Part shown: positions 25,277 to 33,176 of the stretch, one piece after another | How the letters are laid out: every line of letters starts with the position of its first letter | Position numbering within the stretch: position 1 is the first letter of the stretch | Source: Treponema sp. | GTDB lineage: Bacteria; Spirochaetota; Spirochaetia; Treponematales; Breznakiellaceae | Length of the DNA stretch: 38,582 nt | NCBI GenBank assembly: GCA_031277045.1 | Contig: JAISLX010000112.1 | Span: 1-38,582, forward strand | Direction: 5' to 3' | Notes under the pieces: generated by a model | Told to the model about the DNA's origin: nothing | Databases searched by the model: none | What the model saw: the letters and a program-made list of their open reading frames with translations, nothing else | Translations under genes and position numbers: made by a program

Positions 25277-26671
25277 TCAGTGGAGTGGTTCGGTGATTAT
25301 TATGCCCTGGTCCAGTTTGACACGGACACGGTGCAGGATTTCGGAAACCAGAAGGCTGATATGGCATATTTCGATGAAGGTGCCGGGCTGCATCTCGCCG
25401 CTCACCTCCACAATGGCGCTTTCGTTACGCACGGTTTTTGCCAGCAGATCGCTCAGCTTTTCCGTTGCCTGGCGCTGTTCGTCCAGCATCTGTTTAAGCT
25501 TTTCCAGCATCTTGCCGCGTTTTTCCTCGTTTTCTTCCGCGTCGCTAAGCTCCTTAAGCTGTCCGATTTTAATGCCCAGGCATTTAACAAGACTGTTGTA
25601 TTTTTCTTTTTCCTGTTCGATGGTAAAGTCCACCCCGCAGTGGATGGCGGCGGGCTTGCCTTCCTTTTTGCCTATGTGCCCGGCCTTGACGCCGTTGAGC
25701 GCGTATATCTCCGCCCCCAGAATAAGCCCCCGGTCTCCCATTTCGAGATGTTCGAGGGTCCAGACGCGGGAATTGACAATTGCCGTATCGACGACGCAGA
25801 TTTTGCGGATTGCCGCATGGCAGTTTTCGATAAACTTGGCGTTAAGGGCGCCGCCGACTCTCAGGGTTCCCCGCCCCCTGCCGATAATGCCCCCGCTTAC
25901 CTTCAGATCCCCTTTGGCAATCGCGTCGGTAACGTCAAAAGTCTGTTTGATTGTTATCGAACCCCCGGAGTATATCTTAAAACCGTCCGATACCGGCCCC
26001 GTGATAAACACGTCGCCGGGAAAGATGATGTTCCCCGTGGTATAGCCCACGGGTCCCTTGATGGTAAGAGTATCCTTGACATCCAGAACGCCGCCTTTTT
26101 CTATCATCTGGCCGCTTATCGTCGCCAGAATCAGGTTTCCTTCCGTCCGGGTGTTCTCCCCGCCCCGGACTCCCATGGGCTGGATGGTTTGAAAAGGTAG
26201 ACTTTCGCCGTGGACGTTCATGCCGGGTTTCCCTTCTTTGCGGGGCTGCAGCCTGGCCAAAACCTGATCTTTTTTGACAATGACAAAAGGGGTATAGGTA
26301 CGGTAATCCACGCGGCCGTTGCCCTTTGGAATTTTTGGGTGGCTGTAAACCTTTGGGTTGAGCAAAAAAACAGCGGTTACCTCGTTGACGGGCTCTTCGC
26401 CCTTGGCGATAAGCACGTCATTGACAGGCCGGAGGCTGTTGTTGCATTTCCGCAGGGCTTCCCGAATCGCGTCCCAGCGCAGCCCGTGGACAATGTTCAG
26501 CTTCTCCAGGACCATGTTGACAAAGTGGGGGGTAATGGGGGGACCCTTGTGCGCCGGGGGGGAAAAATCCGCCCAGGCTTCCATGTCCTTCCCGGTAAAA
26601 CCAACGGATATATTTCCTTCATTCGGTCCGCTGGCAATTACCGTTTGGCGGTCTTGTGAAACCGGCGTCAT
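25277..26671 (-). CDS. FapA family (DUF342) protein
   Basis: This is a cytosolic protein of the flagellar-assembly-protein-A/DUF342 family. The family has a conserved N-terminal domain (VFLLNPKVYSHPKIPKGNGR, DYRTYTPFVIVKKDQVLARL), then a right-handed beta-helix of bactofilin-like repeats (about 210-340, for example GNIIFPGDVFITGPVSDGF and IIGRGRGTLRVGGALNAKFI), then a C-terminal coiled coil (LKELSDAEENEEKRGKMLEK). Relatives influence flagellar number, polymer assembly or cell-surface structures; no precise role is known. The frame opens at 26698, but the ATG at 26671 (MTPVSQ) has GGGAG seven bases upstream and is the likelier start, giving 464 residues. Confidence 0.88.
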   Translation of the reverse strand: MTPVSQDRQTVIASGPNEGNISVGFTGKDMEAWADFSPPAHKGPPITPHFVNMVLEKLNIVHGLRWDAIREALRKCNNSLRPVNDVLIAKGEEPVNEVTAVFLLNPKVYSHPKIPKGNGRVDYRTYTPFVIVKKDQVLARLQPRKEGKPGMNVHGESLPFQTIQPMGVRGGENTRTEGNLILATISGQMIEKGGVLDVKDTLTIKGPVGYTTGNIIFPGDVFITGPVSDGFKIYSGGSITIKQTFDVTDAIAKGDLKVSGGIIGRGRGTLRVGGALNAKFIENCHAAIRKICVVDTAIVNSRVWTLEHLEMGDRGLILGAEIYALNGVKAGHIGKKEGKPAAIHCGVDFTIEQEKEKYNSLVKCLGIKIGQLKELSDAEENEEKRGKMLEKLKQMLDEQRQATEKLSDLLAKTVRNESAIVEVSGEMQPGTFIEICHISLLVSEILHRVRVKLDQGIIITEPLH

Positions 26672-26690
26672 TAACACACTCCCTCGATGC

Positions 26691-26717
26691 TTTCCCAAAA
26701 CTCCGGTTTTTGGGAAA
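26691..26717. repeat. TTTCCCAAAA-family hairpin upstream of fapA
   Basis: TTTCCCAAAA (26691-26700) and TTTTGGGAAA (26708-26717) are exact complements around a CTCCGGT loop. It lies 19 bases upstream of the fapA start, just ahead of its ribosome-binding site, so it could form in the 5' untranslated region. Confidence 0.6.
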
Positions 26718-26760
26718 ACTGCCCCAATTTTATATGAAAGCGGGTTTTAGACCGCTTTTC

Positions 26761-26806
26761 CGGGAATTTTTCCCAAAACCCGGCTGGTTTTTGGGAAAAA
26801 TTCCCG
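26761..26806. repeat. Long TTTCCCAAAA-family hairpin between fapA and argR
   Basis: A stem of about 20 bp (26761-26780 with 26786-26806, one bulged A) closes a CGGCT loop; its core is TTTTTCCCAAAACC. Next to it lies another hairpin, AAAGCGG/CCGCTTT (26737-26758). The 276-base gap thus holds three tandem hairpins. A weak argR promoter candidate is TTGTGC-17-TACATT (26886-26914). Confidence 0.65.
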
Positions 26807-26947
26807 AAAGATACTATTCAGTCCAGTATCGGCAAATTCGCGGGCCGGGACATACTTTTTTGTTAGCGGCGCCCTGCGTCCGGCCTTGTGCAAGCGGCCG
26901 GTTTGTTGTACATTCACATAAGCGTCTGTAGTTGTGCGGTAAACCAA

Positions 26948-27421
26948 ATGAAAGAAAGACTTGCCCGTCTAAAATTAGTACGCAATTTGATAAAGACTCA
27001 CCGGGTTGAATCCCAGGAAGTTTTGCTTGAACATCTGCAAAAAGAAGGTTATCCGGTAACCCAGGCAACTCTGTCCCGGGACCTTAAATCCCTTAAAGTA
27101 GGAAAGGTGCCCGACGGCAGGGGCGGTTATAGTTACTCCCTTCCCGGCGATGAGGAGCGGCAGGAGATAATTCAGGCCCACATCCATGATTTTCTGCGGG
27201 GTTACATTTCCATCGAATTCTCGGGCAGCATCGTGGTCATCAAAACCTATTCAGGACATTCCGATTCGGTGGCCCTGGCGATGGATAATCTGGGTCTGGA
27301 CGATGTGCTGGGTACTGTCGCGGGCCGGGACAATACGGTATTTGTGGTTTTGCGGGAAGGAATTACCGGGCGGGATTTTATGAACCGGATGCGGGAACGT
27401 GTTCCGGAACTGGAAGAATAG
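26948..27421 (+). CDS. argR: Arginine repressor ArgR
   Basis: ArgR is a hexameric transcription regulator that senses arginine and binds ARG boxes. The N-terminal winged helix has the signature TQATLSRDLKSL (residues 39-50) with the DNA-reading Ser-Arg. The C-terminal oligomerisation/arginine domain has GTVAGRDNTVFVV where the family has GTIAGDDT; the first of the two arginine-binding Asp appears to be Arg. The frame opens at 26888, but MKERLARLKLVRNLIKTHRV at 26948 matches the family start and gives 157 residues, the normal size. The ribosome-binding site is weak. No arginine biosynthesis genes are nearby, so targets are unknown. Confidence 0.9.
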   Translation: MKERLARLKLVRNLIKTHRVESQEVLLEHLQKEGYPVTQATLSRDLKSLKVGKVPDGRGGYSYSLPGDEERQEIIQAHIHDFLRGYISIEFSGSIVVIKTYSGHSDSVALAMDNLGLDDVLGTVAGRDNTVFVVLREGITGRDFMNRMRERVPELEE

Positions 27422-27493
27422 AATTGTTCAAAAACTTTAGTTTCTGGCGGACCAAAGGTTCGGCAACAACGCTTAAAACAAGGAAGTATTGCG

Positions 27494-29170
27494 ATGAACT
27501 ACCGGAATTTTGATGAAACGGCGGCCTGGCGGCGATTGTCGGCCCTGGCCGGTAATTATAAAACGTTCGATTACCGCCGGGTTCTGGACGCCGGCCGGGT
27601 AGAAAACTTCCGGACCCCTATGGCCGGGGGATTGACGTTTTCCTGGGCGGCCAAAACCGTGGACGGGGCGCTTCTCAAAGTCCTGGGGGAGCTGGCGGAA
27701 GAACAGGAACTTATCGCCAAGTACCGGGCCCTGCTGGAGGGGGAAGTTGTCAACACCGGGGAAAAGCGGAAGGTCCTGCACCATCTGCTCCGTTCCCGGG
27801 ACGGCAGGGCGCATACCGGCAAGCCTGTGTCGCTGGATGGCAAAGATCTGGGGAACTTCTACCGGGGGGAACTGAGCCGGTTTTCCGCCTTTGCCCGCGC
27901 CGTTCATGGGGCCGAGCTGCGGGGTTCCACCGGCAAGGCCTTTAGCCACGTGGTGCAGATAGGGATAGGCGGCTCCGACCTGGGCCCCCGGGCCCTGTAC
28001 ATCGCCCTGGAAAACTGGGCCGCCGCGGAAGGCAAGCGGAAGCTTCTGGCCAAATTTGTCTCCAACGTGGACCCTGACGACGCCTCCCAGGTGCTCGCCT
28101 CCGTGCCCCTGGAGGAGACCATTTTTGTCCTGGTTTCCAAAAGCGGGACCACCCAGGAAACCCTGGCCAATGAACTGTTCGTTAAGGATAAACTGCGCCG
28201 GGCCGGACTGGACCCAAGCCGGCACCTCGTTGCCGTAACCAGCGAGACCAGCCCCCTGGCCCACAATCCGGCCTACCTCGATTCCTTCTACATCGATGAC
28301 TTTATCGGCGGCCGCTATTCGTCTTCTTCCGCCGTGGGGGGGGTGGTCCTCTCCCTGGCCTTTGGGCCGGATGTCTTCGCCGAATTCCTCGCCGGAGCCT
28401 GTGATGCGGACCGCGCCGCCCTGGAACCGGATATTCTGAAAAACGCCGCCCTGCTGGACGCCCTTACCGGGGTGTGGGAGCGGAATTTCCTGGGCTTCCC
28501 CTGCACGGCGATTCTGCCCTACAGCCAGGCCCTGTCCCGCTTCCCCGCCCACCTGCAGCAGTTGGACATGGAAAGCAACGGCAAGCGGGTAAACCGGGAC
28601 GGGAAGCCCCTGGCCTACGCCACCGGTCCCATAGTTTTTGGGGAACCGGGAACCAACGGCCAGCACTCTTTTTACCAGCTCCTCCACCAGGGCACGGATA
28701 TCGTACCCCTCCAGTTTATCGGTTTTACGGAAAGCCAGCGCGGGGAGGATGTGGAGGTGGATGCCTCGTCCAGCCAGACCAAGCTGCTGGCAAACTTGAC
28801 GGCCCAGATTGTGGCCTTTGCCCAGGGCCAACGGCCAGGCCAAAGGCTGGACCAGACCGTGAACCTGAACAAGGAATTTCCCGGGGGCCGGCCTTCCGGA
28901 CTTATCTGCGGGAAGCGCCTGGATCCCCGGGCCCTGGGCGCCCTTTTGGCCCACTTTGAGAACAAGGTGATGTTCCAGGGTTTTGTCTGGAACCTCAATT
29001 CCTTTGATCAGGAGGGGGTACAGTTGGGGAAGGTTCTTACCAAAAAGGTACTCGCGGCCCGGGCCGCCGCGGGCGGTAATAACAATACTGCCGGTAATGG
29101 CGCCGCCGGTAGCGGTGAAAATTCCGCGGACGGCGTTTTGGCGGCTTATTCCAGGCTCCTGGGGCTGTAA
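27494..29170 (+). CDS. pgi: Glucose-6-phosphate isomerase
   Basis: This enzyme interconverts glucose 6-phosphate and fructose 6-phosphate, the step before the phosphofructokinase also encoded in this window. The 558-residue protein contains VVQIGIGGSDLGPRALYIAL, SKSGTTQETLANE, DDFIGGRYSSSSAVGG, and GQHSFYQLLHQGTDIVPLQF, the family's sugar-phosphate and catalytic motifs. The KTG-like AAGGAAG ribosome-binding site fits the ATG at 27494. Near the C-terminus there is an unusual Gly/Asn/Ala-rich stretch (AAAGGNNNTAGNGAAGSGEN) before the final helix, probably a flexible insertion. The gene is followed by a terminator-like hairpin. Confidence 0.96.
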   Translation: MNYRNFDETAAWRRLSALAGNYKTFDYRRVLDAGRVENFRTPMAGGLTFSWAAKTVDGALLKVLGELAEEQELIAKYRALLEGEVVNTGEKRKVLHHLLRSRDGRAHTGKPVSLDGKDLGNFYRGELSRFSAFARAVHGAELRGSTGKAFSHVVQIGIGGSDLGPRALYIALENWAAAEGKRKLLAKFVSNVDPDDASQVLASVPLEETIFVLVSKSGTTQETLANELFVKDKLRRAGLDPSRHLVAVTSETSPLAHNPAYLDSFYIDDFIGGRYSSSSAVGGVVLSLAFGPDVFAEFLAGACDADRAALEPDILKNAALLDALTGVWERNFLGFPCTAILPYSQALSRFPAHLQQLDMESNGKRVNRDGKPLAYATGPIVFGEPGTNGQHSFYQLLHQGTDIVPLQFIGFTESQRGEDVEVDASSSQTKLLANLTAQIVAFAQGQRPGQRLDQTVNLNKEFPGGRPSGLICGKRLDPRALGALLAHFENKVMFQGFVWNLNSFDQEGVQLGKVLTKKVLAARAAAGGNNNTAGNGAAGSGENSADGVLAAYSRLLGL

Positions 29171-29180
29171 ACGCGGCAGG

Positions 29181-29205
29181 CCGCCGGTTTGCGCCGGGCG
29201 GTTTT
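29181..29205 (+). terminator. Probable intrinsic terminator after pgi
   Basis: CCGCCGG (29181-29187) pairs with CCGGGCGG (29194-29201), one bulge, and is followed directly by TTTT. It lies 11 bases after the pgi stop. Confidence 0.55.
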
Positions 29206-29227
29206 AGCGTAAACGTGGAGGGTAATA

Positions 29228-29797
29228 ATGAGGCAAAAGCGGCTTAGCCCTGCGGGGAATGAGTGGCGGGAACTATCCCCCCGGGATTTTGAAGGTTCCC
29301 CGTTTGAGCGCATCGGCCGCGGGTGGATGCTTATTACCGCCGGAAACGCCGGGGCGGACGGCGGCGGAGATTGGAACACCATGACCGCGAGCTGGGGCGG
29401 CCTGGGGGTACTCTGGGGCAAAGACGTAGCCTTTATGTTTATCCGCCCCAGCCGGCGGACTTTTGAGTTCGCCAACGGCAATGAACTTTTTACCCTTTCG
29501 TTTTTTGATGAACGATACCGGGACGCCCTGAATTTTATCGGTTCCAATTCCGGCAGGGACCACGACAAGGCCGCCAAGACCGGGCTTACCCCCCTGGTCT
29601 TTGACGGCGCTTTTGCGGGGGGCGGGACTGTTATCGGCTTTGAGGAAGCCCGCGACATCATCGTCTGCCGCAAGCTGTACACCCACGACTTTGACCCGCA
29701 AAAGTTTCTTGATGTTCCGCTTATCGAAAAAGCCTATAACGGCGCGGACTACCATCGCATGTACGTTGGGGAAATTCTTACGGTTCTTGCGCGGTAA
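29228..29797 (+). CDS. Flavin reductase-like FMN-binding split-barrel protein
   Basis: The 189 residues fit the flavin-reductase-like domain: GWMLITAGNAGADGGGDWNT followed by MTASWGGLGVLWGKDVAF is the usual NxMTxSWG flavin-loop region. FIRPSRRTFEFANGNELFTL and SFFDERYRDAL match the next strand and helix. Members bind FMN and reduce flavins or serve as flavoproteins of unknown substrate, often in anaerobes. A GGAGGG ribosome-binding site six bases before the ATG supports the start. It converges on the acetyltransferase gene, with a shared hairpin between them. No partner oxidoreductase is visible. Confidence 0.82.
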   Translation: MRQKRLSPAGNEWRELSPRDFEGSPFERIGRGWMLITAGNAGADGGGDWNTMTASWGGLGVLWGKDVAFMFIRPSRRTFEFANGNELFTLSFFDERYRDALNFIGSNSGRDHDKAAKTGLTPLVFDGAFAGGGTVIGFEEARDIIVCRKLYTHDFDPQKFLDVPLIEKAYNGADYHRMYVGEILTVLAR

Positions 29798-29823
29798 ATT
29801 AGGGAGGCTTACAAGTCCATTGT

Positions 29824-29860
29824 CCCGCGTTTGGCCGCCGTGCAGCAGGCGGCTTGCGGG
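29824..29860. terminator. Bidirectional hairpin between convergent genes
   Basis: CCGCC (29835-29839) pairs with GGCGG (29848-29852), flanked by a second pairing CCCGC (29824-29828) with GCGGG (29856-29860). It lies between the stops of two converging genes. No strong T-run, so efficiency is uncertain. Confidence 0.4.
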
Positions 29861-29863
29861 AAA

Positions 29864-30379
29864 TTATGCGCGCCGGTCCCGGCCCGTGTTTCCCAGTTCC
29901 GCGAGGGCCTTCCCGTCTACCCGGTAGGTGGTCCATTCGTCCAGGGGCCGGGCCCCCTGGCTTTTGTAGAATGTAATCGAGGGTTCGTTCCAGTCGAGAC
30001 ATGCCCATTCAAGGCGGCCGCAGCCGCGTTCCACGGCGATTTCCGCGAGAAAGCCAAGGAGCCGCTTTCCTATGCCCCTGCCCCGGCAGGCCGGTTTTAC
30101 GAAAAGGTCCTCCAGGTAAAGGCCCGGCTTCCCCGTAAACGTGGAAAAATTGTGAAAGAAAAGGGCGAAGCCCGCGTTTTCCCCGTCGTATTCGGCGATG
30201 ATTACCTCCGCCCGTTTTTCCTCAAAGATATATTTCTTAAAGCTTTCCCCGGAAGCCTCCACGGAATCGAGCAGACGCTCGTATTCCGCCAGGGACCGGA
30301 CAAATTCAAGGATAAGGGGCGCGTCGTCCGGTTCCGCGAAACGGAACAGGATATGTTCGTTTACCCGGTATGTTCGCAT
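29864..30379 (-). CDS. GNAT acetyltransferase, SSAT (diamine acetyltransferase)-like
   Basis: The 171-residue protein has the GNAT acetyl-CoA motif RGRGIGKRLL (99-108) and a catalytic-type Tyr138. The surrounding blocks GLYLEDLFVKPACRG, CLDWNEPSITFYKSQGA and the N-terminal FRFAEPDDAPLILEF follow the spermidine/spermine N1-acetyltransferase family closely. These enzymes acetylate polyamines or, in some members, thialysine; which amine is used here cannot be told. Cytosolic, with no signal peptide. The ATG at 30379 is eight bases from the stop of the next gene on the same strand, suggesting cotranscription. Confidence 0.88.
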   Translation of the reverse strand: MRTYRVNEHILFRFAEPDDAPLILEFVRSLAEYERLLDSVEASGESFKKYIFEEKRAEVIIAEYDGENAGFALFFHNFSTFTGKPGLYLEDLFVKPACRGRGIGKRLLGFLAEIAVERGCGRLEWACLDWNEPSITFYKSQGARPLDEWTTYRVDGKALAELGNTGRDRRA

Positions 30380-30387
30380 AATGCGCC

Positions 30388-31488
30388 TTACTGGTACATG
30401 ATAACGTAGGGACGGGGATCAAGGGCGTAGACATCGGCGGGGCTTAACAGGGGATAATCGTAACCGGCGCCGGGGAGTCCTGAGTTGTAGAAAAGCTTAA
30501 AGCCCTTGATCGGTATGTTCCGGGCCAGGGCGTTGTAGGCGTAGCTGTCCCGCTTGAGGTGGGGAGGGCCGAAACCGTCGGCGCAGTGGACCAGCCTTAC
30601 CCGCTCAAAGTCGCTTCTTACCTGCTCGCGGTTCGTGATCATCCGCCAGTTAAACTGGTGGATCACCAAAAGGCGCTCCCCGGGGATATTGTTCTCCACC
30701 ATGTAGTCTTCCATTACCTGCTGGGCCTGGTTCAGTTCCGCCGCGGTAATACTGCCGATTTCCCTCATCGGTTTCGTAGTCCGCCATTCCGGGTCCAGGG
30801 CCAGATGCACGTTGGGGTACCGGAGCCAGGGCAGCATCCGTTTAAGGGAATCGACCGGATCGTAGCGGCCTATCTGGTGATCGATAAAAATAAGAATATC
30901 GTTTTCAAGGCCGTACTGAATCCACTTGGTCAGCAGCGCCTCGTTGATAATGCCGATTTCCCCCTCAGGCCAGACGGTGCCAAAGATGATATAAAAGGCC
31001 CTGCGGATACCCCTGCCGCCGTTGGCTGCGGCGTACTCCGCCGCCACGTTGCCCAGCATAGTATCCAGCTCCGCGATGGGATACCGTCCCAGAATACCCA
31101 TGCTGCCTGAACTGGGATGGCCGTAAAAGGCGATAATATCGTTGTTGAGCAGGATAGACGTATCTTCGGACGCTATGAGTACGGCTTCTTCTTCGTCAGC
31201 CCAATAAAGGCGGGAATTGGCCTGATTGCTTATGGAAACAAGGTAATTGGTGAAGTACAACGCAGGGAAGCGGGGACTTAGCCGGGGGTCCCTGCCCGCC
31301 GGATTTTTGACCGGGACCGCGGGCTTGTCCACGCTCAAAGTGGACACCGCCGTACTCTGTGCCCAGCCCAGGGCGGAAAGGGCCAGCAGGAAGGCGCCGA
31401 ACGCTATGAACCGGGCGCATTGTTTTACAGAACCGAATACAGGGAAACGTCCGCTAAGCCGTAACAACGCTGAGCCTTTGGAATTCAT
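30388..31488 (-). CDS. Secreted protein of unknown function, 366 aa
   Basis: A positively charged N-terminus followed by the hydrophobic FIAFGAFLLALSALGWAQ indicates export; the mature part starts near residue 45. I cannot name the family. The body alternates hydrophobic strands with helices and has acidic motifs at strand ends (IFIDHQIG, VHLALDPEW, LLVIHQFNWRM, VHCADGFGPP), which suggests a TIM-barrel fold like glycoside hydrolases. There is no lipobox. The start is uncertain: no ribosome-binding site lies before the ATG at 31488, while a TTG seven codons downstream follows AAAGG. The upstream gap contains AACCGGGATTT, shared with repeat copy B. Confidence 0.75.
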   Translation of the reverse strand: MNSKGSALLRLSGRFPVFGSVKQCARFIAFGAFLLALSALGWAQSTAVSTLSVDKPAVPVKNPAGRDPRLSPRFPALYFTNYLVSISNQANSRLYWADEEEAVLIASEDTSILLNNDIIAFYGHPSSGSMGILGRYPIAELDTMLGNVAAEYAAANGGRGIRRAFYIIFGTVWPEGEIGIINEALLTKWIQYGLENDILIFIDHQIGRYDPVDSLKRMLPWLRYPNVHLALDPEWRTTKPMREIGSITAAELNQAQQVMEDYMVENNIPGERLLVIHQFNWRMITNREQVRSDFERVRLVHCADGFGPPHLKRDSYAYNALARNIPIKGFKLFYNSGLPGAGYDYPLLSPADVYALDPRPYVIMYQ

Positions 31489-31565
31489 AGTGGGCCAATT
31501 ATCGGCGCGGGAACCGGGGATCTTGAGTCCGCCGGGAACCGGTAACCGGGATTTTTGCGCCGCCG

Positions 31566-32360
31566 CTAACGATCCAGGGTTTCCAGTTCCCGGTTTACTT
31601 CCTCCAGCCGGCGGTTTAGCGAGGCGATGGTCCGTTCCAGGCGCTGCTTTTCCTTGGCAAGCCTAAGCTGGGGGTCCTCCTCCTCGCCCCGGTCCCGTAT
31701 GCCTGAGCGGACCGTATCGGGGCTTTTCCCCTTGATCAGGGCCCGCTCCGCGCTTATCCGCTCGTCCTCGTTCCGTATGCCCGCCAGAAAACGCATGTTG
31801 TCCGCCCCCACCCGGGGGTCCAGATCGTACTGGTACATCTTAATCGCCATGTCCGCCGCCACACGGGGAATACGGAGCAGGCGGTCCACATAATCCTCGA
31901 AACGGGCCCCGGCGGCGGCGCAGAGTTCATGGGCCCGCAGCAGGTGTTTGCCCATCTCTTTTACCAGGCTGCCGTTTTCCAGCAGATACTTTTTCTTGAT
32001 AAAATCCGCCAGTTCCATCAGTTCAGGTGAATCGGCGAACACATCCCGGTAGATTTTCTTTTTTTCCGCCAAATCCAGCAGACTGTGAAAGATCGCCCAG
32101 AATTCCGTGCTGTGGGCCCGGCTGGAAAGGCTGCCCCCCCGGCGGCAGGCGTGGAGGTGGTGGGCGTATTCGTGAATGGCGGTGTAGAGAAGGAGGTTGT
32201 CGTCGCTGAAATTCCTGTTGTGGATGATGATCTCCCGGCTTTCCGGCTTGTACAGGCCGTTCACCTTCCGGCTCTGTTTGCCGGAAAAGATCAGAGCGAA
32301 TTCCAGGGGGGCGTCCTCGATGGCAAGGAGTTTTTCTTTAACCTGATCCTGATTTATCAT
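31566..32360 (-). CDS. HEXXH zinc metallopeptidase-like protein with coiled-coil tail
   Basis: The 264-residue protein carries HEYAHH (63-68) with the zincin pattern HEXXH, and downstream AHSTEFWAIF with His83 and Glu86, giving the HEXXH...HxxEFW arrangement seen in SprT-like and related metalloproteins. KPESREIIIHN before it fits the edge strand of such a fold. The last 50 residues are a charged coiled coil (LAKEKQRLERTIASLNRRLE). No signal peptide, so it should act in the cytosol. I do not recognise a named family, and neither peptidase activity nor substrate is established. Confidence 0.75.
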   Translation of the reverse strand: MINQDQVKEKLLAIEDAPLEFALIFSGKQSRKVNGLYKPESREIIIHNRNFSDDNLLLYTAIHEYAHHLHACRRGGSLSSRAHSTEFWAIFHSLLDLAEKKKIYRDVFADSPELMELADFIKKKYLLENGSLVKEMGKHLLRAHELCAAAGARFEDYVDRLLRIPRVAADMAIKMYQYDLDPRVGADNMRFLAGIRNEDERISAERALIKGKSPDTVRSGIRDRGEEEDPQLRLAKEKQRLERTIASLNRRLEEVNRELETLDR

Positions 32361-32400
32361 ACGGACCTCCTCCGGTTCGTCCGGGCTTCCCTACAGGTTT

Positions 32401-32420
32401 GCCGCGCTCCGGCGCGCGGC
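32401..32420 (-). terminator. GC-rich hairpin after rsmE
   Basis: GCCGCGC (32401-32407) pairs exactly with GCGCGGC (32414-32420), six bases after the rsmE stop codon on the minus strand. No T-run follows. Its flank GTTTGCCGCGC matches the opening of repeat copies A and B. Confidence 0.4.
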
Positions 32421-32426
32421 GGGGCG

Positions 32427-33176
32427 TTATCCCAGTTCCCCGATTTTTTCCAGCATCAGCGCCGCCGCGGCCACGCAGGCGGTTTCGGTACGCAGGGCCC
32501 GCTCCCCCAGGGAGAGCCGCAGAAAGCCGCTTTTTCCAAAAAGTTCCCGCTCCCGGTCGGACCAGCCCCGTTCCGGCCCTACCGCCAGGACCACCTTCCG
32601 CCGCATGGCGCTGATCCGGGCCAGGGAGCCTTCGGGCCGTATGTTGTCCGCCGCCGCCAAAAAGATCAGGGGCCGCGGCCTTGGCTCTCCCTGTTCCCAG
32701 GGATGTTCCCCCAGCCAGTCTTCCAGCCGGGGCCAGACCGCCAAACCGGGGATCGTGGTGTCCCGGCTTTGGGCCGCCCCCTCTATCAGGGCCGAGCGGG
32801 CCCCGCCGTCTTTCAGCAGATTGGTATTCCGGTAGTTTTTATCCCCCAGATCGGTGCCGACAAGGTCCACCGCGGAGATTCCCAGGCTGGAAAGGTCCCG
32901 TAAAAGCCGCCTTAACTGGATGGGCCGGGGAAAACCCACCGCCATCCGCAGGGAAAACCGCCGCGGCGGATCTTCAAACAGACGCAGGGAATAGACCAGG
33001 GAACCGTCCAGGTTGATTTTCTCGATGGTCCCCGCCCCCCGCTGTCCCCCCAGAATGCCCGCGTCAAACATATCGCCGGGTTTTTTACGCAGCGTTTTGA
33101 GCAGGTGCGCCGTCCGCTCGTCCCGGCGGGGCAGGGGCCTGCCCAATTCGCGTTCCTCGAACAGGATAAGGTTCAT
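32427..33176 (-). CDS. rsmE: 16S rRNA (uracil-1498-N3)-methyltransferase RsmE
   Basis: RsmE is a SPOUT-class enzyme that uses SAM to methylate U1498 of 16S rRNA. The 249 residues have an N-terminal PUA-like domain with HLLKTLRKKPGDMFDAG and the C-terminal knot with KVVLAVGPERGWSDRERELF followed by LSLGERALRTETACVAAAAL, the family's SAM-binding signature. Arg replaces the second Gly of the usual GPEGGWS. Its ATG overlaps the stop of the fused transporter gene by four bases, so it is the last gene of the peptide-transport operon, an unrelated function carried along. Confidence 0.93.
   Translation of the reverse strand: MNLILFEERELGRPLPRRDERTAHLLKTLRKKPGDMFDAGILGGQRGAGTIEKINLDGSLVYSLRLFEDPPRRFSLRMAVGFPRPIQLRRLLRDLSSLGISAVDLVGTDLGDKNYRNTNLLKDGGARSALIEGAAQSRDTTIPGLAVWPRLEDWLGEHPWEQGEPRPRPLIFLAAADNIRPEGSLARISAMRRKVVLAVGPERGWSDRERELFGKSGFLRLSLGERALRTETACVAAAALMLEKIGELG

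Noticed and set aside
24530..26200. 556-codon plus-strand frame across the TM2 and fapA genes
   Set aside because: Antisense to two supported genes, with no domain signature and no ribosome-binding site.
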